From: Nitrospirota bacterium
GTDB taxonomy: Bacteria; Nitrospirota; 9FT-COMBO-42-15; HDB-SIOI813
Assembly (NCBI GenBank): GCA_016234155.1
Contig: JACRGZ010000193.1
Span: forward strand, 1-7,208
Length of the DNA: 7,208 nucleotides
Direction of reading: 5' to 3'
A program made the position numbers and the translations under genes. Of the stretch, positions 1 to 5,720 are shown in pieces. Below the pieces are notes generated by a model. That model was given only the letters and a program-made list of their open reading frames with translations. It searched no databases and was not told where the DNA came from. Position 1 is the first letter of the stretch; each line of letters starts with the position of its first letter.

Positions 1-1
1 C

Positions 2-1063
2 GATTCCATAGGCCGAACCGTGCAGTACAGTTACGACCTTTCAGGGCGGCTTGCCACCGTTACCGATCCTCAAGGGGGTGTGACCCGCTACACGTATAAT
101 GCCGAGGGAAAGATCCTGACCATCACCGACGCCAGAAATATTCGCTTTGTCGAGAATTTTTATGGGCCGAGCGGCCGAGTCCTGCGGCAAGCGCAGGCCG
201 ATGGAGGAGAGTGGCGGTTTCGATTTCTATTAAGCGGGGCAACTGTTCAGGGTCCAGGATGCCCCGGGTTTTCCTGTCCCACAGAGGATTCCTGGGAAAA
301 TGCGCAGGCAGGCTATACCGTGCAGGGGGGGCTCATCTTGGCGACCACCGTGGTCGATCCCCGCGGCCATTCCACCACGTATCGGTTTAACAATATCGGA
401 TTCCTCATCGAACAGATTGATCCCCAGGGGCAACACACTTTACTCACCCGGGATGCAACGAATCAGCTTGCCTCCACTACCGATCCGTTAGGTCGGAAGA
501 AGACCACCACATATGATGCCGCAGGGAATGCCACCTCAATTACCGATCCCGATGGAAATATCACCCGCTACGAATACGAGCCCCAATTCAATCGGGTGAT
601 CAAAATCACTGACCCCCTCGGCCGGGTGACCCAATTTACGTACGATCCAAAGGGAAACCTGACTGCCACGATCGACCCTCTGTTAAACACCACGACCCTG
701 GCCTACAATCCCTTTGGCCAGCCGGTGACTGTGACCGATCCTTTAGCGAACATCACGCAGTTTGAGTATGATGCCTCTGGGAACCTGATCGCAACAACCG
801 ATCCGCTTGGCAACAAGACAGCAAGGCTATATGATAGCGTTTCCAGGCTGGCTGCTATTGCCGATCCACGTGGATTTACAACCTCTTTTACCTACGATCC
901 CCTAAACAGGGTGACCCAGATCACAGATGCCATAGGGGGCCTTACCAAGTTTACATACGATCCCAATGGGAACCTATTAACAGTAACAGATGCAAGAACC
1001 AAGCCACAACATATACCTATGACAGCATGGACCGGCTTGCTTCCAGGACAGATCCTCTTCTAA
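2..1063 (+). CDS. Rhs/YD-repeat protein, upstream part (5'-partial, frameshifted)
   Basis: This is the beginning, within the window, of a long Rhs/YD-repeat protein. The frame is open from base 2, so the GTG at 20 is only the first possible start after the edge and the real N-terminus lies outside. The translation is a run of YD repeats with the usual TDPLGR, YDPNGNL and YDAAGN signatures, one roughly every 20 residues. Such repeats are known to form a large beta-sheet shell around a C-terminal cargo. A less regular stretch near bases 200-350 contains two cysteines. Near base 997 the frame slips: TDAR is followed by the nonsense end TKPQHIPMTAW and a stop at 1061-1063. Adding one A at 997/998 restores TDARNQATTYTYDSMDRLA and joins the frame starting at 1027. 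The two parts are therefore one gene broken by a one-base deletion, real or from sequencing. Codons here are GC-rich compared with later parts of the locus. Confidence 0.9.
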   Translation, partial: DSIGRTVQYSYDLSGRLATVTDPQGGVTRYTYNAEGKILTITDARNIRFVENFYGPSGRVLRQAQADGGEWRFRFLLSGATVQGPGCPGFSCPTEDSWENAQAGYTVQGGLILATTVVDPRGHSTTYRFNNIGFLIEQIDPQGQHTLLTRDATNQLASTTDPLGRKKTTTYDAAGNATSITDPDGNITRYEYEPQFNRVIKITDPLGRVTQFTYDPKGNLTATIDPLLNTTTLAYNPFGQPVTVTDPLANITQFEYDASGNLIATTDPLGNKTARLYDSVSRLAAIADPRGFTTSFTYDPLNRVTQITDAIGGLTKFTYDPNGNLLTVTDARTKPQHIPMTAWTGLLPGQILF

Positions 1064-2706
1064 GGATGGAGATCTACCAGTACGACCTTCGCGGTAACCT
1101 GAAAACCTTCACTGATCGAAAGGGGCAGATCACCACCTTTACGTATGATCCGGTCAACCGGAGGACGCAATCGAGCTTTGCCGATGGGAGCAGCTCTACT
1201 TATACCTACGATGCCGTCGGCAGGCTCTTTCGGGTGAACGATATCGCTTCAGGAGCCATCGATTTGACCTATGACAATTTGAACCGGCTGACGCAGGAGA
1301 TCACCCCGCAAGGGACGGTTGCATATGGGTACGATCCTTTGGGTCGAAGGACCTCCATGACAGTGAACGGCCAGGCGCCGGTCGGCTATCAATACGATGC
1401 GAATTCTCGATTGACGCAGGTGGGTCAGGGGACGCAGATCATTGGGTTGGGGTATGATGCGACCGGCCGTCGTACGACGCTCAGCTACCCCAATGGAACA
1501 AACACCAGCTACACCTATGACACTGCAAGCAGACTAACCGATATAGTTCATCAATCCACATCGGCTATAATCGAATCTCTTAATTATGCCTACGATGCCG
1601 CAGGCAATCGCATAAGCTTCTCTCGTACAGGCCCGCAGGCCGATCTGCCACAGTCTGTCCAAGCCGCTTATGACGCTGCCAATGAACAGATACAGTTTAA
1701 CAGCACCACGCCAAACCTAACTTATGATGCTAATGGAAATCTGATATCTCAGACCGATGCCAATGGGACGACTAGCTACACATGGGATGCTAGGAATAGG
1801 CTCACTAGCATGAATGGTCCAGGTGTCTCTGCCAGCTTTGTCTACGATGTGTTAGGTCGGAGAATGAGCAAGACCATAAATGGGGTTGCAACACAATACA
1901 TCTATGATCGGCATAATATTGTAGCTGAGATTCAGAACGGTGTGATCGCGGCCACTTATCTGAGAGGTCTAAAAATCGATGAGGCATTCGTACGGCAGAC
2001 AAGCAGTAACGAATACTACCATACTGATGCATTAGGTTCTGTGTTAGCCCTGACAGGTCAGACAGGGTCTACTGAGACTACATATAGCTACGACCCTTTT
2101 GGAAATACCACTGTTTCTGGCATCAGCACCAATCCTTTCCAGTATACAGGGAGGGAGAATGATGGGACGGGGCTATATTATTATAGGGCGAGGTATTATA
2201 GTCCTGGGATGCAGAGGTTTATCAGCGAGGATCCGATGGGATTTCATGGTGGTGATTTTAACCTATATGCATATGTAACAAATAATCCACTCAAATTTGT
2301 AGATCCCATTGGGTTATCCATAGCATGTATTTACGTTGGCCTAGAGGCACTCTGTTGGCACACAGATGAGGGAGGCCATATAGACTCTTTGCCCACCGTC
2401 GTAGTAGGTCCTTTGTTTGGTGCACCTCAATGCGGGCAAATTTTTTGCTGGTTCGAAAATGATAATGAATTTCCCTGCCTTCTAAATAATACATGTGATC
2501 CTGGACCCCCACCTCCAGGGCCACCAGCTCCGCCACAGCCGCCAGCGCCATCGCCCCCACCGCCAGCGCCGCTCCCACCCCCGCCGGGACCTCCACCCCC
2601 AGGCCCCCCTGCACCGCCTGGACCTCCTAGTGATGGTGGTGCAGGGGGAGGTTCAGGAAGTAGTGGCGGCTCAGGGAGCGGTGGGGGAATGGGTGGACGA
2701 AAATGA
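1027..2706 (+). CDS. Rhs-core and C-terminal tail, downstream part of the same gene
   Basis: This is the continuation of the frame broken near 997. The ATG at 1027 is an internal methionine (SMDRLA), not a credible start. Residues 1 to about 390 are YD repeats ending in the Rhs-associated core: YTGREND, LYYYRARYYSP, QRFISEDP, then YVTNNPL and DPIGL at residues 426-430. DPxGL marks the known boundary between conserved core and variable tip. The 129-residue tip has six cysteines in its first half, then a proline-rich block and a Gly/Ser-rich end. I recognise no toxin family in it. No obvious immunity gene follows, only small ORFs. Base composition drops from GC-rich to AT-rich around 1490-1540, inside the core, which hints at replacement of the 3' part by recombination. 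The intact gene would encode about 900 residues in this window plus an unseen N-terminus. Confidence 0.9.
   Translation: MDRLASRTDPLLRMEIYQYDLRGNLKTFTDRKGQITTFTYDPVNRRTQSSFADGSSSTYTYDAVGRLFRVNDIASGAIDLTYDNLNRLTQEITPQGTVAYGYDPLGRRTSMTVNGQAPVGYQYDANSRLTQVGQGTQIIGLGYDATGRRTTLSYPNGTNTSYTYDTASRLTDIVHQSTSAIIESLNYAYDAAGNRISFSRTGPQADLPQSVQAAYDAANEQIQFNSTTPNLTYDANGNLISQTDANGTTSYTWDARNRLTSMNGPGVSASFVYDVLGRRMSKTINGVATQYIYDRHNIVAEIQNGVIAATYLRGLKIDEAFVRQTSSNEYYHTDALGSVLALTGQTGSTETTYSYDPFGNTTVSGISTNPFQYTGRENDGTGLYYYRARYYSPGMQRFISEDPMGFHGGDFNLYAYVTNNPLKFVDPIGLSIACIYVGLEALCWHTDEGGHIDSLPTVVVGPLFGAPQCGQIFCWFENDNEFPCLLNNTCDPGPPPPGPPAPPQPPAPSPPPPAPLPPPPGPPPPGPPAPPGPPSDGGAGGGSGSSGGSGSGGGMGGRK
2500..2700 (+). repeat. 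Proline-rich then glycine-rich low-complexity tail of Rhs copy 1
   Basis: Bases 2500-2628 encode an almost pure Pro/Gly/Ala/Gln/Ser tract with many PPPP and GPP runs. Bases 2632-2700 encode a Gly/Ser tract (GGSGSSGGSGSGGG). On the plus strand this reads as a C-rich block followed by a G-rich block, a strong local strand skew. Low-complexity ends like this are linkers or disordered segments rather than enzymes; whether it replaced an original tip is unknown. Confidence 0.85.
2605..2648 (+). other. Strong GC-rich hairpin inside the end of Rhs copy 1
   Basis: Bases 2605-2615 (CCCCCTGCACC) are perfectly complementary to 2638-2648 (GGTGCAGGGGG). The stem extends inward by one G-U and two C-G pairs to about 14 bp with a 16-nt loop. 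It lies about 60 bases before the stop codon and no T-run follows, so it is not a typical intrinsic terminator. It may be a by-product of the C-rich/G-rich tail, or it may affect translation or RNA stability. Confidence 0.6.
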
Positions 2707-2885
2707 GGTCGTTATGGAAAAAGCTCAGATTGACAAGACCACGTAAGGAGACAACCACAGTGCAGGGGTACGATCATCCGCAGACCAATATCGTGGGCAC
2801 GATGAGAACGAAAACCATAGCTCATCTGATAATAGACTGGCTCAGGAGACAATCACGGAATGTGGTGAAAAGACCATTCATATGA
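2703..2885 (+). CDS. Doubtful small basic ORF directly after Rhs copy 1
   Basis: This 60-codon ORF starts at an ATGA overlap with the stop of Rhs copy 1, the place where an immunity gene would be expected. The product is basic (many Arg/Lys), has no clear membrane segment and resembles nothing I know. A better-placed start may be the in-frame GTG at 2760, preceded by AAGGAG at 2745-2750, giving 41 residues. It could equally be a chance ORF in non-coding or degenerate DNA. Evidence is limited to the overlap and the Shine-Dalgarno-like site. Confidence 0.2.
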   Translation: MRSLWKKLRLTRPRKETTTVQGYDHPQTNIVGTMRTKTIAHLIIDWLRRQSRNVVKRPFI

Positions 2886-2909
2886 AGGAGAATTGTTATC
2901 ATGAAATAG

Positions 2910-2941
2910 GAGTAGGATCAGGCGATGACCTCCACCTACTC
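2910..2941 (+). other. Stem-loop in the gap between Rhs copies 1 and 2
   Basis: GAGTAGG at 2910-2916 pairs perfectly with CCTACTC at 2935-2941 across an 18-nt loop, and a second small stem (ACCC/GGGT around a TTTT-containing loop) follows at about 2942-2954. No long T-run follows. It may be a weak transcript end for Rhs copy 1 or chance pairing. Confidence 0.25.
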
Positions 2942-2959
2942 ACCCGTTTTGGGTAAAAC

Positions 2960-3040
2960 ATGTTTATATGGAAAATTAGATTGTGCAGACGTGTGGAATG
3001 GGCCAACCCACTAGAACCGAGTCTTGGTAAAAAATTATGA
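2960..3040 (+). CDS. Tiny ORF (26 aa) overlapping the next membrane peptide
   Basis: An ATG at 2960 opens a 26-residue frame (begins MFIWKIRL, ends GKKL) whose TGA overlaps the ATG of the next small ORF by four bases (ATGA at 3037-3040). There is no good ribosome-binding site; only a GGG lies nearby. The overlap is the sole reason to list it, since such overlaps often mark translational coupling. It may be a remnant of a longer gene. Confidence 0.15.
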   Translation: MFIWKIRLCRRVEWANPLEPSLGKKL

Positions 3041-3144
3041 GTCTTTTTAAGAAAGAGGCAGTATGGATGTTGTTATGGCGAATAATATTCATTGTATTAG
3101 CACTACTTGTAGCAATCTTAATACCATTCCTAAAGCATTGTTAA
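3037..3144 (+). CDS. Small single-pass membrane peptide (35 aa)
   Basis: The short frame encodes a basic N-terminus (MSLFKKEAV) followed by a continuous hydrophobic stretch from about residue 10 to 32 (RIIFIVLALLVAILIPF) and a short KHC end, the layout of a one-span membrane peptide. The ATG at 3037 has a poor ribosome-binding site. The in-frame ATG at 3067 has GAGG at 3055-3058 with 8-base spacing and would give a 25-residue product that is nearly all membrane segment. It sits between Rhs copies 1 and 2, where a partner for Rhs copy 1 might be expected, but it shows no clear similarity to the larger membrane proteins downstream. A small immunity peptide, a small toxin, or the remnant of a larger membrane gene are all possible. 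Confidence 0.4.
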   Translation: MSLFKKEAVWMLLWRIIFIVLALLVAILIPFLKHC

Positions 3145-3268
3145 AGAGTGGAGAAAGAGGGATATCAGGCTGTCCCAAAATAATAGCATAATAGTATGAA
3201 ACCTACTAAAAGGGTATCAACAATTAAATGGAGCAGATGCATGCCATTTAAAAGAGAAAAAAGGAAAG

Positions 3269-3329
3269 AGAAAAAAGGGGACAGGCTACTTTTAGTTGAA
3301 GGATATTAGCGATGGCGAGGGTTGTAAGG
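3269..3329 (+). mobile_element. Probable leader and first codons of a REP-associated (IS200-like) transposase
   Basis: The stretch AAAAGGGGACAGGCTACTTTT, then GAAGGA and ATGGCGAGGGTTGTAAGG, resembles the familiar upstream block and first codons (MARVxR...) of REP-associated tyrosine transposase genes as I recall them. After MARVVR the frame does not continue into the PGxxHHVTQRG transposase motif but goes in frame into YD repeats. I infer that the transposase gene was cut just after its start and joined to an Rhs fragment. This is recall-based pattern matching, not a database result. Confidence 0.45.
3298..3303 (+). promoter_or_regulatory. Ribosome-binding site deciding the start of Rhs copy 2
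   Basis: GAAGGA lies 8 bases before the ATG at 3312 and is the best Shine-Dalgarno match in the area. It supports this ATG as a working start even though the first six codons appear to be foreign to Rhs. Confidence 0.55.
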
Positions 3330-5045
3330 GATTTAATTCTAAAACCTATTTATGACAGCATGGATAGACTAGCCACCAGGACTGATCCTTTGTTAAGAAA
3401 AGAGATATATCAGTATGATCTTAACGGAAACCTGATCCAATTTTCAGACAGGAAGAGCCAGATATCAAGATTTGGCTATGATTTTCTAAACAGGAGGATG
3501 TCATCTATATTTGATGATGGGAGTAAACTTGAGTTTGTATATGATGCGGTGGGAAGGCTCACCTCTGTCACCGACACAGTATCAGGGCCAATCAGTTTTT
3601 CCTATGACAGCCTGGATAGGCTGGTATCAGAGGCTACACCACAGGGAATGCTCACTTACTCTTACGATGCCATAGGCCGTCGAACCTCAATGTCGGCGAA
3701 TGGAGGTACACCCATAGCATACAGCTATGATTCTTCTTCGCGATTGACCCAGGTAGCACAGGGGACACAGGTGGTTGGGTTGGGATATGATGGAGTTGGG
3801 CGTAGAACATCGCTGACATATCCCAATGGTGTAGCCACATCTTATACATACGACCAGGCCAGCAGGCTGACCAATATCGTCCATCAAGGCCAGAATGCAC
3901 TCATTGAATCATTAACTTATGCCTACGATGCCGCAGGCAACCGCATAAGCTTTTCCCGTACAGGCCCGCAGGCTGCATTACCTGCACCAGTCCAGGCCGC
4001 ATATGATGCTGCCAACCAGATGTCAACTCAAAACTCAGAACTCAAAACTCAAAACTTATCATATGATGCTAATGGAAATCTGATATCTCAGACGGATGCC
4101 CGCGGTACAACAACCTATAGCTGGGATGCTAGGAACCGATTGGTTAGCATCAGTGGGCCAGGTGTAAGTGCAAGTTTTGTGTATGATGCGTTGGGAAGAA
4201 GGGTAAGCAAAACAATTAATAGCGTATCCACTGATTATCAGTACGATGGTAATGATATTGTAGCTGAGATTGGCGGTGGAGTAGTGGGGGCTACTTATCT
4301 TAGAAGTCTGAATATAGATGAGCCGTTTGTGAGGCAATCCAGCACAAATGAGTACTTTCATACAGATGCACTGGGCAGTGTCCTTGGACTGACAACTGAA
4401 ACCGGACAACTGGTAACTGCCTATAGCTATGATCCATTCGGAAACACAACTACAACTGGCACAAGCGCCAATCCCTTCCAGTATACAGGCAGGGAGAATG
4501 ATCAGCCTGTCCTGAGCGGAGTCGAAGGAGGGCTGTATTACTACCGGGCACGGTATTACTCGCCTTCTCTTAAGAGATTTATCTCTCAAGATCCTATTAA
4601 GGCCCCCATCCTTCCATTTCCAATAGAACTTCAGAATGCAACCTTATGCAGTAGAAATGCTGATTCAGTCGGCCCATTCTTGCTCGCCACCCTATACCAG
4701 GAACCACAACGGGCCCATTCATACCTCTATATTAATAACAATCCACTTCGTACAGGTGACCCTCTAGGATTCGGACCTTCATCTGAATGTGATTTTTACG
4801 CAGTTGAGTGCGCTAAAAAAACTATTGGAAGTTATCCTTGCACAGCATGGTGGGCATGCAGAGCTGCGGCTTTATATCCTGGAGGATTGGACTGTATGCG
4901 TAACTGCGTTATGAGCAAATATATTCAAGAAGGATGTGATGGTTGGGCATGTCAATTTACAGGGGGCAATTCTGGGGCCGGCGGAGCCCATGGTGACTGT
5001 GCAAGGTGCTGCATTAATAACGGGAGAAAAGATGGCGGTTGTTAA
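3312..5045 (+). CDS. Orphan Rhs protein with cysteine-rich tip (copy 2)
   Basis: This is a 577-residue 5'-truncated Rhs module. Residues 1-6 (MARVVR) look borrowed from a transposase. From about residue 13 (YDSMDRLA) it parallels Rhs copy 1 from base 1013 onward, so only the last third of a normal Rhs is present. YD repeats run to about residue 370, then YTGREND, LYYYRARYY, KRFISQDP (D427), a roughly 41-residue insertion, YINNNP and the boundary DPLGF at 483-487. The 90-residue tip has 12 cysteines, including C-x6-C, C-x5-C, CMRNC and H-x2-CARCC followed by GRKD. Two repeat insertions lie inside: a heptamer array at residues 239-248 and PVLSGVEG at 399-406. The membrane gene downstream overlaps it by 14 bases. 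By Rhs analogy the tip is a candidate effector and the neighbour its immunity protein; I do not recognise the tip family. No signal peptide is visible. Confidence 0.85.
   Translation: MARVVRDLILKPIYDSMDRLATRTDPLLRKEIYQYDLNGNLIQFSDRKSQISRFGYDFLNRRMSSIFDDGSKLEFVYDAVGRLTSVTDTVSGPISFSYDSLDRLVSEATPQGMLTYSYDAIGRRTSMSANGGTPIAYSYDSSSRLTQVAQGTQVVGLGYDGVGRRTSLTYPNGVATSYTYDQASRLTNIVHQGQNALIESLTYAYDAAGNRISFSRTGPQAALPAPVQAAYDAANQMSTQNSELKTQNLSYDANGNLISQTDARGTTTYSWDARNRLVSISGPGVSASFVYDALGRRVSKTINSVSTDYQYDGNDIVAEIGGGVVGATYLRSLNIDEPFVRQSSTNEYFHTDALGSVLGLTTETGQLVTAYSYDPFGNTTTTGTSANPFQYTGRENDQPVLSGVEGGLYYYRARYYSPSLKRFISQDPIKAPILPFPIELQNATLCSRNADSVGPFLLATLYQEPQRAHSYLYINNNPLRTGDPLGFGPSSECDFYAVECAKKTIGSYPCTAWWACRAAALYPGGLDCMRNCVMSKYIQEGCDGWACQFTGGNSGAGGAHGDCARCCINNGRKDGGC
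4027..4054 (+). repeat. Four tandem heptamers (CTCARAA) inside Rhs copy 2
   Basis: CTCAAAA, CTCAGAA, CTCAAAA, CTCAAAA follow one another without a gap. They encode the residues around TQNSELKTQN between two YD repeats, where Rhs copy 1 has an unrelated sequence. From memory, CTCAAAA-type arrays occur as dispersed repeats in some bacterial genomes. The 28-base array sits without breaking the frame because flanking bases compensate. Confidence 0.8.
4506..4529 (+). repeat. Dispersed short repeat inserted in frame in Rhs copy 2 (PVLSGVEG)
   Basis: The 24 bases CCTGTCCTGAGCGGAGTCGAAGGA interrupt the highly conserved YTGREND-GLYYYRARYY segment, which is uninterrupted in copies 1 and 3. The net gain is seven codons and the frame is kept. 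The element belongs to the well-known CTGAGCGRAGTCGAAGG dispersed repeats that often appear in translated proteins as PVLSxVEG or, on the other strand, FDSAQDR. Confidence 0.8.
5022..5027 (+). promoter_or_regulatory. Ribosome-binding site for the first membrane protein
   Basis: GGGAGA lies 4 bases before the ATG at 5032, inside the last codons of Rhs copy 2. It decides in favour of 5032 over the ATG at 4936, which would run deep into the Rhs frame. A second purine-rich site, GGGAGAGAAGG at about 5064-5074, lies before an in-frame ATT at 5077 and matches the leader of the second membrane gene in position. Confidence 0.5.
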
Positions 5046-5661
5046 TTGCAGTGCAATTAATCAGGGAGAGAAGGCTATTAAGAAAATCGGAAGAATAATC
5101 ACTCTTTCTCTGTTAGGTGGCTTCGGTGCCGGAATAAGTGGCTTCTTAGTATTTGTTAGTTTAACCTTAATAAGAGAAAAGATGGCAAAATCTTTACTCG
5201 GCCCAATTCTGATTCAAGGATTATGTTTTGTGCCATTGGGCGCCTGTATTGGCTTGTCCATTACGTATTGTAATAAAACATTTCAGCATCAGAGAAGAAA
5301 AATCATTCTGGGTTCTAGTATAGGAGGGGCACTATATGGGATATTTAACTTTTTTTCTTTGGAGGGTGTTTGGTTAGGATTGATTTTATTTTGTATATGT
5401 CTTGCTGGTTCAATTGAAAAAGTTTTAGGTTTAAAGAAACAAGCAGTTAAGACTGTGTTTGCCTTTTTGGGAAATTTTTTTATTCTTTTCTTTTTAGTGC
5501 GATATATGGGAGAAACAGGTACTACGATAATAATGTCTGTTCTTGATCCCCTGAGGTGGATTGGTTTAGGCGGAACCTATAACATCATCTGGCTGATACT
5601 GGTCTTTTATTTTCTGAACTTCAGTATCTTGGCGGCCTTGTGGGGCGAAATTGGGACTTAA
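5032..5661 (+). CDS. Polytopic membrane protein, candidate immunity protein for Rhs copy 2
   Basis: I choose the ATG at 5032, giving 209 residues and overlapping the Rhs stop by 14 bases, which suggests translational coupling. Hydrophobic segments lie at about residues 21-45, 54-78, 92-107, 110-128, 138-158 and 180-203, so five or six membrane spans, with a basic loop QHQRRK near 86-91. Glycine-rich helix faces (GGFGAG, GSSIGGALYG) are visible. The central part aligns with the protein at 6649 (RRKIILGSSIGGALYG against RRCLVFSGTMGGAIYL). I recognise no transporter or enzyme motif. Because it directly follows an Rhs tip, and the pairing recurs in the next module, the likely role is immunity in the inner membrane. 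An accessory role in processing or exporting the tip is the main alternative. The gene is AT-rich compared with the start of Rhs copy 1. Confidence 0.75.
   Translation: MAVVNCSAINQGEKAIKKIGRIITLSLLGGFGAGISGFLVFVSLTLIREKMAKSLLGPILIQGLCFVPLGACIGLSITYCNKTFQHQRRKIILGSSIGGALYGIFNFFSLEGVWLGLILFCICLAGSIEKVLGLKKQAVKTVFAFLGNFFILFFLVRYMGETGTTIIMSVLDPLRWIGLGGTYNIIWLILVFYFLNFSILAALWGEIGT
5042..5060. promoter_or_regulatory. Perfect 9-1-9 palindrome at the tip/immunity junction
   Basis: TTAATTGCAGTGCAATTAA is a perfect inverted repeat with a one-base centre. It contains the TAA stop of Rhs copy 2 and lies just before a purine-rich site. As RNA it could fold into an 8-bp stem with a 3-base loop. No T-run follows. 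The equivalent place in the next module (from 6611) has related but less symmetric sequence, GTTAATTAGCAAGTTAATTA. An operator or a hairpin controlling the membrane gene is possible; function is inferred from shape only. Confidence 0.45.
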
Positions 5662-5720
5662 ATAGAAATTGGTGGATTAATGGTTATAGGTTTTAATGAA
5701 GGAAAAAAGGACAGGTGTTC

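Noticed and set aside
20..1000. Regular spacing of GATCC and TACGATCC motifs as a CRISPR or DNA repeat array.
   Set aside because: The period follows the protein-level YD repeat of about 20 residues, and the intervening DNA is coding and conserved in pattern.
2291..2746. Minus-strand 107-codon and plus-strand 83-codon frames over the Pro/Gly tail.
   Set aside because: They arise from the low-complexity GC-rich DNA; their products are simple-sequence peptides without recognisable features.
3170..3284. Inverted pair CTGTCCC (3170-3176) and GGGACAG (3278-3284) as ends of a small mobile element.
   Set aside because: Only 7 bp match, with no flanking duplication; more simply, GGGACAG is part of the transposase-like leader.
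2886..3311. tRNA, other structured RNA or a larger gene in the gap.
   Set aside because: I found no cloverleaf or known RNA motif and no frame beyond the tiny ORFs listed.
4059..4589. Minus-strand open frame of 176 codons opposite Rhs copy 2, including an FDSAQDR peptide.
   Set aside because: It is the shadow of a well-supported Rhs frame; FDSAQDR is the reverse reading of the dispersed repeat, not a domain.
4936..5031. ATG at 4936 as start of the first membrane protein.
   Set aside because: It would lie about 100 bases inside the Rhs tip; the ATG at 5032 has GGGAGA at suitable spacing and agrees better with the length of the second membrane protein.
5680..5720. ATG at 5680 as the true start of Rhs copy 3.
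   Set aside because: The residues it adds are not Rhs-like and lie out of frame with the homologous segment starting at 5721; the open frame exists only because of the extra G at 5778-5780.
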